Of a stretch of DNA of 64,000 nt, positions 16,563 to 25,264 are shown in pieces. The DNA is from Lachnospira multipara LB2003 (GTDB taxonomy: Bacteria; Bacillota; Clostridia; Lachnospirales; Lachnospiraceae). The notes under the pieces are model-generated. The model was not told the DNA's origin, ran no database searches, and saw nothing but the letters and a program-made list of their open reading frames with translations. The stretch is taken from positions 124,001 through 188,000 of the forward strand of contig NZ_JNKW01000004.1 in the NCBI RefSeq assembly GCF_000702205.1, written 5' to 3'. Every line of letters starts with the position of its first letter. Within the stretch, counting starts at the first letter, position 1. Position numbers and translations under genes: made by a program.

Positions 16563-17333
16563 CTACAATTCTGAAATTGTAACCATCTTAGCCAACATGC
16601 TATCAATGGAATTCATTATTTTTTGATTGCTTTCAAAATTTCTAGCAATAGCAATCATATCAATCATTTCATTAACCACATTAATATTAGAGCTTTCAAG
16701 ATAACCCTGATTAACAGTTGCATCTGCTTCCTTTAATTCAAAGCCATCAACTGTCTTATACAGATTCTCTCCAAAAGCCTCTAAATAATCATAGTTTTCA
16801 AAATCAACAAGGGCAAATTTATCAATAAATACATCATCAGCATAAATATTACCAAGAACATCTACACTAAATTCATCTGTATTGGTTGGTATCTGAATCC
16901 TACCATTCTCACCAAGAACAAAGTCTCCATCTTTAGTAAGTAAATATCCATCCTTATTAATCTGAAAAGCTCCGTCTCTAGTATACATGGTTGTAGTTTC
17001 ACCCTGTTTACTTGTATATTCAATAGAGAAAAGTCCAGAGCCAGCTAGAGCAAAATCAAATTCACTTTCTGTCGCCCTTAGGGCTCCCTGTGCCCAATCT
17101 CTATAGGTTTCACCTATCTTAACTCCAAGATTCATATTACCTATCTGTTGATTAATATAATTAACAGATGAGTCCTTAATCTTAATTCCATAAACAGTGT
17201 CAAAGGACTGAGCAGACATGCCCTCCTTCTTATATCCTGTAGTTAAGGAATTAGCTAAGTTATTAGAAACCAAATCTAATCTTTTTTGTTGTAATGTTAA
17301 TCCTGAATATGAAGTATATAGACCCTTTACCAT
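16563..17333 (-). CDS. flhO: Flagellar basal-body protein, FlhO (FlgF/FlgG-like)
   Basis: The 256-aa rod protein begins MVKGLYTSYSGLTLQQKRLDLVSNNLANSLTTGYK, the standard rod/hook N-terminus, and ends with SSNINVVNEMIDMIAIARNFESNQKIMNSID. It would form part of the distal or proximal rod. It lies between mbl and flhP as in B. subtilis, where these genes share a transcript. Here a terminator and a sigma-D promoter separate it from flhP. Assignment to FlgF versus FlgG by sequence alone is uncertain. Confidence 0.9.
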   Translation of the reverse strand: MVKGLYTSYSGLTLQQKRLDLVSNNLANSLTTGYKKEGMSAQSFDTVYGIKIKDSSVNYINQQIGNMNLGVKIGETYRDWAQGALRATESEFDFALAGSGLFSIEYTSKQGETTTMYTRDGAFQINKDGYLLTKDGDFVLGENGRIQIPTNTDEFSVDVLGNIYADDVFIDKFALVDFENYDYLEAFGENLYKTVDGFELKEADATVNQGYLESSNINVVNEMIDMIAIARNFESNQKIMNSIDSMLAKMVTISEL

Positions 17334-17422
17334 AACGACTCCTTATCTATAGTTTAAAAACGTCTAGTTACGGGTCCAAAATCAGGTCTAATTAATCTAA
17401 AAAAGTATTAAACGTTTTAAAA

Positions 17423-18418
17423 CTATTTATCGTCTCTATAACCTGCTAAGAATTCAATAAACTTACCAGTACCAATTGCTACTGCTGTCATTGGATCTTC
17501 AGCTGTCATTGTGTTAATACCTGTCTTAGCTTCAATTAAGTCTTCAAGACCGTTAAGTAATGCACCACCACCAGTAAGTACAATACCTCTATCAGCAATA
17601 TCTGATGCTAATTCTGGAGGAGTCTTCTCAAGTACTGAGTGAACTGCCTCAACAATCTGAGATGTAGCTTCTCTTAAAGCTTCTTCTGTCTCTTCTGATG
17701 TAACTTCTACAGTCTTAGGTAAACCTGTTACAAGGTTACGACCTCTTACATTCATTGTTTCAACTTCAGCTCTAGGATAAGCAGAACCAATCTTAATCTT
17801 AATATCTTCAGCTGTTCTTTCACCAATTAAAAGATTGTGCTTCTTTCTCATAAATCTAACTAATGCTTCATCAAAATCATCACCAGCAATCTTAATTGAA
17901 GTACTAACTACTGTACCACCAAGAGAAATAACAGCAATATCAGTTGTACCACCACCGATATCAACAATCATATTACCACATGGTCTTGAAATATCGATAC
18001 CAGCACCAATTGCAGCTGCAATTGGTTCTTCAATAATAGCAACTTCTCTTGCTCCAGCCTGAAGTGTAGCATCTTCTACAGCCTTCTTCTCTACTTCTGT
18101 AACACCAGAAGGTACACAGACACTAATTCTAGGCTTCTTAAGCATTCTCTTGCCTACAGCTTTCTGAATAAAATACTTAAGCATCTTCTCTGTTACTGTA
18201 TAATCTGAAATAACACCCTGTCTTAAAGGACGAACAGCTACAATATTACCAGGTGTTCTACCAAGCATAAGTCTAGCTTCTTCACCAATAGCCTTAATCT
18301 TGTTAGTATCTCTATCAAAAGCTACAACTGAAGGTTCCTTTAATACAACGCCCTTTCCCTTAATATATACTAAGATACTTGCAGTACCTAAATCTATTCC
18401 AATATCTGTTGAAATCAT
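17423..18418 (-). CDS. mbl: MreB/Mbl actin-like cytoskeletal protein
   Basis: The protein forms filaments under the membrane that guide cell-wall synthesis. The 331-aa sequence has the actin-fold motifs: phosphate 1 DIGIDLGTASILVY, phosphate 2 VDIGGGTTDIAVIS, and the adenosine motif GGGALLNGLEDL. Length fits the family. The mbl-flhO-flhP order argues for Mbl rather than MreB (no mreC/mreD follows). A near-perfect sigma-D promoter lies 265 bp upstream, so the cytoskeletal gene may be induced along with flagella. Confidence 0.92.
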   Translation of the reverse strand: MISTDIGIDLGTASILVYIKGKGVVLKEPSVVAFDRDTNKIKAIGEEARLMLGRTPGNIVAVRPLRQGVISDYTVTEKMLKYFIQKAVGKRMLKKPRISVCVPSGVTEVEKKAVEDATLQAGAREVAIIEEPIAAAIGAGIDISRPCGNMIVDIGGGTTDIAVISLGGTVVSTSIKIAGDDFDEALVRFMRKKHNLLIGERTAEDIKIKIGSAYPRAEVETMNVRGRNLVTGLPKTVEVTSEETEEALREATSQIVEAVHSVLEKTPPELASDIADRGIVLTGGGALLNGLEDLIEAKTGINTMTAEDPMTAVAIGTGKFIEFLAGYRDDK

Positions 18419-18683
18419 CTAATTTTCTCCTTTCACATCCTGTAAACAACTCTACAATTGTTTATCTTTCCTCTTATTTATGCTTATTAATCAATTATTA
18501 TCAATATACTATGTCTTAAATTTCCCAAATGACCACATAGTCGTTAACATTATAAACAATTTAGATAGATTTTTAAAGTACTAATTTTAAAAAACAATAA
18601 AATAAGACAAAACATTTTATTTATTATGTATAAATTCTATGCCAATAGGATTTGAAAAAAGTCCCTTTAGATGTTCTCAAAAG

Positions 18684-18711
18684 TATATCGGCATCCCTTT
18701 ACAAAAATTTA
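18684..18711 (-). promoter_or_regulatory. Near-consensus sigma-D promoter before mbl
   Basis: The minus strand reads TAAA - 15 bp - GCCGATATA, an exact match to both boxes. It is the only clear signal in the 350-bp gap between mbl and the regulator gene, which is otherwise very AT-rich and holds no open frame I would call. Confidence 0.85.
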
Positions 18712-18770
18712 TAGCTTTAATAAAAATAAAAATATTTTGTCCGATTTTTTCATATTAAATTATGTAATTT

Positions 18771-19205
18771 TTATTCAATACTATCTAAAATCTTGTGTAA
18801 TACCTTATAAAGTATCTCTGATTCTTCCTTTGTAAGGTTAATACACTTACCCATTTTTTCAGGAATCTTAACAGCCTTCTCCTTTAATTCATCCCCTTCT
18901 TTAGTAAGTGTTACATTTAGCACTCTCTCATCTTTAGAATCTCTTTTTCTAACTAGCCAACCCTTCTGCTCTAACTTCTTTAAAACCGGTGTTAATGTTC
19001 CTGAATCAAGATAAAGATACTCACCTAATTCCTTAACATTCATAGTCTTGTGTTCCCACATAACCATCATTGTAATGTACTGTGTATATGTTAAATCAAG
19101 GGCATCAAGAAAGGGTTTATATTTCTTAACAATTTCCTTTGAAACAGCATATAATGGGAAACATAACTGATTTTCCAATTTTATTGCATCGTATTTATCT
19201 TTCAT
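18771..19205 (-). CDS. MarR-family regulator, OhrR-like
   Basis: OhrR repressors sense organic peroxides through a reactive cysteine. From the start at 19205 (GGAGG six bases upstream) the 144-aa protein reads LCFPLYAVSKEIVKKYKPFLDALDLTYTQYITMMVMWE, with cysteine exactly at position 15 as in OhrR. A winged helix follows (MNVKELGEYLYLDSGTLTPVLKKLEQKGWLVRKRD). The usual partner ohr is not in the window. The upstream palindrome at 19268-19288 resembles the OhrR operator, suggesting autoregulation. Confidence 0.85.
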   Translation of the reverse strand: MKDKYDAIKLENQLCFPLYAVSKEIVKKYKPFLDALDLTYTQYITMMVMWEHKTMNVKELGEYLYLDSGTLTPVLKKLEQKGWLVRKRDSKDERVLNVTLTKEGDELKEKAVKIPEKMGKCINLTKEESEILYKVLHKILDSIE

Positions 19206-19267
19206 ATTTATCCTCCAAAGTACATACAAATTTACAAAATAACGTAATATTCGTATCCTTATATAAG

Positions 19268-19288
19268 CAATTTAATTGTATTCAATTT
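19268..19288. promoter_or_regulatory. OhrR-type operator
   Basis: The minus strand shows AAATTG-AATACAATTAAATTG, two overlapping CAATT/AATTG palindromes, close to the B. subtilis OhrR box (TACAATTAAATTGTA). It lies about 65 bp upstream of the OhrR-like gene. Confidence 0.55.
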
Positions 19289-19330
19289 ATCATATTTTTT
19301 ATAAAAAGTAAAGTCAACTAATACAAAAAA

Positions 19331-19369
19331 GTTCATTTCAAAAAGTTTTTAGGCTTCTTGAAATGAACT
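19331..19369 (-). terminator. Terminator of the SulP gene
   Basis: An 11-bp stem GTTCATTTCAA/TTGAAATGAAC is followed on the minus strand by TTTTTT. It lies about 50 nt after the SulP stop codon. Confidence 0.8.
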
Positions 19370-19387
19370 CTTATTCTTATAGTCAAG

Positions 19388-19419
19388 ATTCAGTCGGAGC
19401 TTGTACCCCCGACTGAGTT
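19388..19419. repeat. Short palindrome shared with the 50.5-kb element
   Basis: ATTCAGTCGG and CCGACTGAGTT flank the loop AGCTTGTACC. Stem and loop are nearly identical to the last hairpin of the insertion at 50483-50610 (CAGTCGGAGCTTGTAC common to both). It probably is a partial copy of the same family, placed just after the SulP stop codon. Confidence 0.6.
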
Positions 19420-19422
19420 AAA

Positions 19423-21075
19423 TTATTCCACGAGACTTTCAGCTCTCTTTAATGATTCATCAATGTTCTTACAGAAGTTTTCTTCTCCTACAAGACTAAT
19501 AAATCCAGCATGTTCCATTACTGACTTTGGCTGATCTTGCACATGACTTAATACTAAAGTAATGTTTCTTTTCTTACATAAAGCATAGATATTTTTTAAT
19601 GAACGAAGAGCTGTAACATCCATTGCTGGAACACCTCTCATTCTAAGAACTAATACCTTTACATCACTAGCAAGTTCAATATTAACGAATTTATCAGCAG
19701 CAGCAAAGAACATTGGTCCAATAATTTCATAAACCACTGTATTCTTTGGAACCTTCTTTAATCTAATTGCTTCTGGGTCATTGTTCTCATCAATATCTTC
19801 ACCAACATATTTCCAGCCCTTAACATCAGTAACATTAGCCATTCTATTAAGGAATAATAATGCAGCAAGAACAATACCAACACCAATAGCTACAACTAAA
19901 TCAAAAACTATAGTAAAAATACATGTTACAAGTAATACTAAAATATCACTCTTTGGTGAATGCTTAATTAAATTAACCATTTCTCTCCAGCCACTCATAT
20001 TATAAGCAACCTGGAAAAGAATAGCTGCAATACATGGCATTGGAATCCATGCTGCATAAGGCATAAGCACAACTAATATAAGTAAAAGTGTAATTGAATG
20101 AACCATACCAGCAATTGGTGTACGTCCACCATTCTTAACATTAGCAGCTGTACGAGCAATAGCGCCTGTAGCTGGAATACCACCAAACAATGCTGAAACA
20201 ATATTACCTGCACCCTGTGCTACTAATTCCTGATTTGGCTTATGTCTACTACCAATCATACCATCTGAAACTACACAAGATAATAATGATTCAATACCAG
20301 CAAGTATAGCAATAGTAAATGCATCAGGTGTAACTGTCTTTATTATATTTAAATCAACATGAGGAACTGTAAGACCTGGTAACTTATTGGAAATAGTATA
20401 TAAATCACCTATTGTCTTAACGTGCATGCCTAGCTTAACCATAATTACTGAAACAATAACAGCAATTAATGATGCTGGGATTTTATCAAGCTTCTTAAAT
20501 CTAGGCCAGATAATAAGGATAGCAAGTGATACAACACCTACTATAAGTGCCTCATAATTAAATGTGTTAATTGAATCAACACAAGCCTTTAACTTATCCA
20601 TTGTCTCTATTGGAGATGTCTTAAATGTTAATCCAAGGAAATCCTTAATCTGTCCTACTAAGATAGTAACAGCAATACCAAAGGTAAATCCTGTAGTAAT
20701 TGTATAAGGAATAAAACGAATAAGGTTACCAAACTTTAAAAAGCCCATTACAACAAGAATAATACCAGCCATAATAGTGGCAACAATAAGTCCATCCATT
20801 CCGTTTTTAGCTACAATACCAGCAACAATAGTTGCAAATGCAGCTGTTGGACCAGCAATCTGAACATTGCTACCTCCAAGGAAAGAAATTACAAAACCTG
20901 CAAAAATTGCAGTATAAATACCCTCTTCCGGACCAACTCCAGATGCTAAGGCTAGGGCAATAGATAATGGTAGCGCAATAATGGCTACAATAATACCTGA
21001 AACCAGATCGGTTGCAAATTGCTTCTTAGAATAATTCTTCATGCAATCGAAAAGCTTTGGCACAAATTGATTCAT
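19423..21075 (-). CDS. SulP-family anion transporter with STAS domain
   Basis: A 550-aa membrane protein with a SulP core of about 10-14 segments from residue 20 to 410 (LVSGIIVAIIALPLSIALALASGVGPEEGIYTAI, then GSNVQIAGPTAAF) and a C-terminal STAS domain (about 440-545: NTVVYEIIGPMFFAAADKF, RMRGVPAMDVTALRSLKNIY). The family carries sulfate, bicarbonate or dicarboxylates; the substrate cannot be told from sequence. No carbonic anhydrase gene adjoins it. It is a single-gene unit with its own terminator. Confidence 0.93.
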   Translation of the reverse strand: MNQFVPKLFDCMKNYSKKQFATDLVSGIIVAIIALPLSIALALASGVGPEEGIYTAIFAGFVISFLGGSNVQIAGPTAAFATIVAGIVAKNGMDGLIVATIMAGIILVVMGFLKFGNLIRFIPYTITTGFTFGIAVTILVGQIKDFLGLTFKTSPIETMDKLKACVDSINTFNYEALIVGVVSLAILIIWPRFKKLDKIPASLIAVIVSVIMVKLGMHVKTIGDLYTISNKLPGLTVPHVDLNIIKTVTPDAFTIAILAGIESLLSCVVSDGMIGSRHKPNQELVAQGAGNIVSALFGGIPATGAIARTAANVKNGGRTPIAGMVHSITLLLILVVLMPYAAWIPMPCIAAILFQVAYNMSGWREMVNLIKHSPKSDILVLLVTCIFTIVFDLVVAIGVGIVLAALLFLNRMANVTDVKGWKYVGEDIDENNDPEAIRLKKVPKNTVVYEIIGPMFFAAADKFVNIELASDVKVLVLRMRGVPAMDVTALRSLKNIYALCKKRNITLVLSHVQDQPKSVMEHAGFISLVGEENFCKNIDESLKRAESLVE

Positions 21076-21178
21076 GATATACGTCCTACTTTCTTTTTTT
21101 ATAAATATAAAATTTTCATAAACCGTTTTAAAGTATCATACTGGAAAATTTTTTTCAAGATATTTTGCCCATAAAAAA

Positions 21179-21202
21179 ACTAGGCAGTAAAATCTGCCTA
21201 GT
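21179..21202 (-). terminator. Terminator after the trigger-factor-like lipoprotein gene
   Basis: A 9-bp stem ACTAGGCAG/CTGCCTAGT has T runs on both strands. It may also serve as a boundary for the SulP promoter region. Confidence 0.8.
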
Positions 21203-21225
21203 ATTTTTTCTAAATTAAATTGTTA

Positions 21226-22395
21226 TTATGCTAATGTACAATTATCTGATAAGAACTTAGCTACATTAGCATAGAGGCAATTGTAACCAATTTCTGCATT
21301 CATTTCATTACCATATTCAGAAAGAATTGCATTATAATCATCGTAACCATACTGGCTAGCAAGCTGTGCACCCTGATCATTGATTTCATCAGCAGTTACT
21401 GTAATATCATTATCTGCTGCAATAATTGTATAAACCATCTTCTCAAGTAAATATGTCTTAGCATAATCTGTTGCATAGTCATTAAATGCATCCTGGTTTT
21501 CAAAACCATAAACTGTCTTAATATATGTTTCTAAATCTGTAATTCCATAATAAGAACCATATGTATTATATTCTGTTTCAATATTCTTATTAAGTGTATC
21601 AAGTAACTGATTTAATTCATCTTCTGGATAATCATTAACTTCAAGGCCATCTGTAGCAAGCTTATACACTGCACTTGCCTTAGCCTGAACTAAACTATTT
21701 TGTGCCTGTGTTTCTAGGGAAGCCTTTACAGCTGTTCTTAATTCATCAACTGTTGTGCAACCTTCGTATCCAAGTGTTGAAGCATTCTCTGCTACAAATG
21801 AATCAGTCAATTCTGGAATAATTTCCTTCTCAATGTAGTTAACCTTAACTGTAAAGATAACTGACTTTCCAGCTAAATCTGATGATGAATAATCAGAAGG
21901 GAATGTACAAGGAATATCATATGTCTGACCAACCTGTAAACCAATTAATCCCTGATCTAAATCTGTAATAAACTGACCTGAACCAACTGTATATGACACT
22001 GATGTTGCTGTACCACCCTGGAATGCCACACCATCTAACTTACCTGAATAATCAAGATTAATTACATCATTCTCTTTAGTTTCACCTTCAGTTACCTGCT
22101 GTGTTTCCTTTAATTGCTCTAATAATGTCTGAATCTGAGTTTCAACAGCATCATCTGTAACTGTATATGCTGATGTATCAAGCTCTATTTCACGATTCAT
22201 ATAGCTAGCAGAATCTATATTCACATACTTCTTATAGATATCTGCATTTGTCTTAATTGTTCCTGCATATTCTTCAGCTGTAATTGCAGTATTTTTACTT
22301 GAGACTTCTTCAGCCTTTTTTGTACCCTTGCTACATGCTACAAGTGAAGTAGCAAGTACTGCTGCAAGCATAACGCCCATAAATCTTTTTCTCAT
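21226..22395 (-). CDS. Trigger-factor-like peptidyl-prolyl isomerase lipoprotein
   Basis: The protein starts MRKRFMGVMLAAVLATSLVAC, a lipoprotein signal with lipobox LVAC and lipidated cysteine at residue 21. It is followed by an FKBP-type domain (ENDVINLDYSGKLDGVAFQGGTA...GSGQFITDLDQGLIGLQVGQT) and a trigger-factor C-terminal helical arm with the TF start IPELTDSFVAENAS. It would act outside the membrane as a folding factor rather than on ribosomes. The start at 22395 is preferred over two upstream ATGs because GGTGA precedes it and the signal peptide becomes normal. Confidence 0.85.
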   Translation of the reverse strand: MRKRFMGVMLAAVLATSLVACSKGTKKAEEVSSKNTAITAEEYAGTIKTNADIYKKYVNIDSASYMNREIELDTSAYTVTDDAVETQIQTLLEQLKETQQVTEGETKENDVINLDYSGKLDGVAFQGGTATSVSYTVGSGQFITDLDQGLIGLQVGQTYDIPCTFPSDYSSSDLAGKSVIFTVKVNYIEKEIIPELTDSFVAENASTLGYEGCTTVDELRTAVKASLETQAQNSLVQAKASAVYKLATDGLEVNDYPEDELNQLLDTLNKNIETEYNTYGSYYGITDLETYIKTVYGFENQDAFNDYATDYAKTYLLEKMVYTIIAADNDITVTADEINDQGAQLASQYGYDDYNAILSEYGNEMNAEIGYNCLYANVAKFLSDNCTLA

Positions 22396-22615
22396 TGTCT
22401 TCACCATTTCCTTATTTACAAAATATCCCACCCATATAAATACCTACTCTTTTAGGAGTGGACCTTTTTATTTATATCACATTTCATATTTAATTTAAAG
22501 GATATTCACATTTTTTTCATAAATCCAGGAAAGAACTTATACAGTGTCAAAATTACTTTTAAATTTCCCTTCTTACAGTTATAATTAAGATAACAATTAA
22601 ACTAAGGAGCAAGAT

Positions 22616-23353
22616 ATGATTCGATTATTATTAGTGGCAATATGGATAATTATTTTCTGTATTCTAAGTCTAATCCTTCTTCCAATAGGATTCATTATAA
22701 GCAAGATCAATCGAAGTGCTAGCCAAAAATACGCTGCAGTACTAGTTAAATTCGTTCTTAAAGGAATTCTGTTTCTTTCAGGAACCAAGGTAATTATTAA
22801 GGGATTAGAGAATATACCTAAAGATGAAGCTGTTTTATTTGTAGGAAATCACAGAAGCTACTTTGATGTGGTAGTAGCATATACATTAGTACCTCTAAAG
22901 ACTGGATTTGTAGCTAAGAAGGAAATGAACAGACTTCCAATTATTAGACAGTGGATGAGAATGCTTAGATGTCCTTTCCTTGATAGAGATAATATCAAAG
23001 AAGGCCTAAAGACTATACTTAAGGGCATTGAATATATTAAAGATGGCACATCAATCGTTATCTTTCCTGAAGGAACTAGAAACACAGGCGATGGCATGTT
23101 AGAATTCCACGCTGGTTCTTTCAAGCTTTCAGAAAAATCAGGTTGTAAGATAATACCAATGGTACAAAATAATACTGATGAAATTTTTGAAAAGCATGTT
23201 CCTTTTATTAAGAGAACAAAGACAATAATAGAATTCTTACCAGCAATTGACTTAAATAATATGACTAGAGATGAGAAAAAAGAAGTACCAGCTAAGGTTA
23301 AATCCCTTATTCTTGAAACTTATAATAATAACAAGACACTTCTTAATAACTAA
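22616..23353 (+). CDS. plsC: 1-acyl-sn-glycerol-3-phosphate acyltransferase
   Basis: PlsC adds the second acyl chain to make phosphatidic acid. The 245-aa protein has an N-terminal membrane helix (about 3-28), the acyltransferase motif NHRSYFD (H-X4-D), the FLDRD block, and FPEGTRNTGDGMLEFHAGSFKLSEKSGCKIIPM. AAGGAG lies before the start. It is transcribed opposite to both neighbours and ended by a strong hairpin. Confidence 0.93.
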   Translation: MIRLLLVAIWIIIFCILSLILLPIGFIISKINRSASQKYAAVLVKFVLKGILFLSGTKVIIKGLENIPKDEAVLFVGNHRSYFDVVVAYTLVPLKTGFVAKKEMNRLPIIRQWMRMLRCPFLDRDNIKEGLKTILKGIEYIKDGTSIVIFPEGTRNTGDGMLEFHAGSFKLSEKSGCKIIPMVQNNTDEIFEKHVPFIKRTKTIIEFLPAIDLNNMTRDEKKEVPAKVKSLILETYNNNKTLLNN

Positions 23354-23356
23354 AGA

Positions 23357-23387
23357 GAAGCTTCGATAGATAATCTATCGAAGCTTC
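23357..23387. terminator. Bidirectional terminator between plsC and the 165-aa gene
   Basis: A perfect 13-bp stem GAAGCTTCGATAG/CTATCGAAGCTTC lies between convergent genes with a T run on the plus strand. Confidence 0.85.
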
Positions 23388-23404
23388 TTTATTTTTTAGT
23401 ATTA

Positions 23405-23902
23405 TTATTTCTTTTTCTTATTAGACTTCTTAGCGTTCTTCTCAACTGTATCATTAGCCTTATCAGCTACTCTCTTCCAGAATCCCTTCTTCTTCTTATC
23501 TGGAACAACAATCTTTCCACCACGAACTGACTTAATACCTACAATGTAGATACCACTGATTTCAGCCTTAATTTCTGCCTTAACTGGAATCTGTTCAAAT
23601 ACTCTTGGATCAGAAATAAGTGTCATAACCTGTGGTCCAATCTTAGCCTTAACGATAGGCATCTTACGTCCTCTAAGATACTTAGGTGTCTGATCTAATA
23701 CGATTTTTGGAAGACCAGCGTCTTTTAATTTCATATTCTTCTTATCAATAATTAACATAGATACAGTCTGCTTAGCAGCATCAATCTGCTCCTGATTAGC
23801 TTCCTGTTTCTTTTGTAATTTCATTCCTACGATTGTAAGCACTATAAGTGCCACTACTACTACGGCTAATACAGCCAATAAAATAATGAGCCAAATTGGC
23901 AT
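23405..23902 (-). CDS. Uncharacterised single-pass membrane protein (165 aa)
   Basis: One N-terminal membrane helix (residues 3-27, all Ile, Leu, Val and Ala) is followed by a basic cytosolic or extracellular domain with VVLDQTPKYLRGRKMPIVKAKIGPQVMTLISDPRVFEQIPVKAEIKAEISGIYI and a lysine-rich tail (KKSNKKKK). I do not recognise a named domain. Similar lengths and layout are common in Lachnospiraceae as hypothetical proteins. GGAGG precedes the start. It is convergent with plsC. Confidence 0.8.
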   Translation of the reverse strand: MPIWLIILLAVLAVVVVALIVLTIVGMKLQKKQEANQEQIDAAKQTVSMLIIDKKNMKLKDAGLPKIVLDQTPKYLRGRKMPIVKAKIGPQVMTLISDPRVFEQIPVKAEIKAEISGIYIVGIKSVRGGKIVVPDKKKKGFWKRVADKANDTVEKNAKKSNKKKK

Positions 23903-24021
23903 GGTAAACTTCCTCCTACATGTAACAAACTATAACGCTACTCTCCATAGCACACGCTAGTATTATATCATGACAAAAACTTATTGAAAAGAATGTATTT
24001 CTTTTTTAGTAATATAGTACA

Positions 24022-24573
24022 CTATTCCTCTAATTGGCTTGTAATATGTATCTCTACATTACAATCTGATACAGTGTCATAATTAATATCTAGTGAATAA
24101 TCAACTTTAACAATAATTCTATCTGTTTCTCTTTTTATTCTAATGCTTCTTGTGTATATACCAAGCAAAAGGCTGCCAAATGGTGTTGCATAAGCTGATG
24201 TACTTTTCTTACCAGCATGAAAAATCATATGTGTCTGATATTTTCCTTTCTTAGAAAGTTCTACAACAACGCCATCATCTTCTTTTTCTGATATCTTAAT
24301 TGTATTCTTGATTTTAGATCCATCTTCATCTAATTCTTCATACTTAATATATTCATTTCCATTAACTACTCCGTAACGACCAACACTAATAATTTCAATT
24401 TCTTCATTATCAGTTTTTTTGTCATCTTCGCTAATTTCAATGTCATCCACCTTTGGTATTTCAACTAAATCAGGATTATTAATAAGCACTGGATCTTTTA
24501 AATCTTCATTTATATCAATAGCATAAGGGTCCATATACATACCCTTAATCTTAACAAAAACCTTGTTCTTCAT
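24022..24573 (-). CDS. DUF1934 (YwiB-like) protein
   Basis: The C-terminal 110 residues follow the DUF1934 calycin-like pattern: EYIKYEELDEDGSKIKNTIKI, then QTHMIFHAGKKSTSAYATPFGSLLLGIYTRSI and LDINYDTVSDCNVEIHI. An acidic linker (residues 30-65) precedes it. Function is unknown. ATG at 24573 is used; the frame also offers an upstream TTG. It follows the GntR gene by 11 nt and both may be one unit with ispE. Confidence 0.82.
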   Translation of the reverse strand: MKNKVFVKIKGMYMDPYAIDINEDLKDPVLINNPDLVEIPKVDDIEISEDDKKTDNEEIEIISVGRYGVVNGNEYIKYEELDEDGSKIKNTIKISEKEDDGVVVELSKKGKYQTHMIFHAGKKSTSAYATPFGSLLLGIYTRSIRIKRETDRIIVKVDYSLDINYDTVSDCNVEIHITSQLEE

Positions 24574-24583
24574 TGTCTTCAAC

Positions 24584-25252
24584 CTATCTATTAAGAAGTC
24601 TTATAATACCCTTCTCCTGATTATTAATATGCTGTCTAATAACAACCTTAGCCTCATCAACATCACGAGCTGATAACTGTCTAATAATATCATTATGTTC
24701 TGAGATAAGAATAGAATGTGTTCTTGCATCCTTTACATATTCAAGTCTATAACGATACATCTGCTCAGAAAGATTATTAATAATCTGAATTAATCTATCA
24801 TTTTCTGTCATTGCATAGATAATATCGTGGAAAGCCACGTCCGCATCTACAATTGCTACAACATCCTTTGATACAATTGCTGATTCAAAAACCTTATTAG
24901 CTGCCTTTAATTCATTTAGCTTCTCTGTTGTAACATTTTTACAAGCAAGAGTTGCAGCTAATTCTTCAAGTGCTGATCTAACCTCAAGAACATCCTTCAT
25001 ATCCTTTTCTGTAATATGAGCTACTTCAGCACCCTTTCTTGGAATCATAATAACAAGTCCTTCAAGCTCAAGCTTTCTAATAGCTTCACGAATAGGAGTT
25101 CTTGAAACACCAAGCTTTTGAGCTAACTGAATTTCCATAAGTCTCTCACCAGGTTCCATTTCACCCTTTAAAATAGCCTGTCTTAATGTATTAAAAACAA
25201 CATCTCTAAGTGGTAAGTATTCACTTACATCCATTTTTAATTCGCCCTTCAT
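24584..25252 (-). CDS. GntR-family (FadR/FCD-type) transcriptional regulator
   Basis: The 222-aa protein has an N-terminal winged helix (LRDVVFNTLRQAILKGEMEPGERLMEIQLAQKLGVSRTPIREAIRKLELEGLV) and an FCD ligand domain (EVRSALEELAATLA, then DVAFHDIIYAMTENDRLI and HNDIIRQLSARDVDEA) containing the metal-binding Asp/His residues usual for the family. GGAGGTAAAAA precedes the start. It is 12 nt after ispE. In clostridia this ispE-GntR-DUF1934 order is often kept; the ligand is unknown. Confidence 0.92.
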   Translation of the reverse strand: MKGELKMDVSEYLPLRDVVFNTLRQAILKGEMEPGERLMEIQLAQKLGVSRTPIREAIRKLELEGLVIMIPRKGAEVAHITEKDMKDVLEVRSALEELAATLACKNVTTEKLNELKAANKVFESAIVSKDVVAIVDADVAFHDIIYAMTENDRLIQIINNLSEQMYRYRLEYVKDARTHSILISEHNDIIRQLSARDVDEAKVVIRQHINNQEKGIIRLLNR

Positions 25253-25264
25253 TTTTTACCTCCA

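Noticed and set aside
17352-17418. A terminator between mbl and flhO
   Set aside because: ATAGTTTAAAAACGT can pair with ACGTTTTAAAACTAT over a long loop, but there is no clean T tract and the two genes are expected to be cotranscribed.
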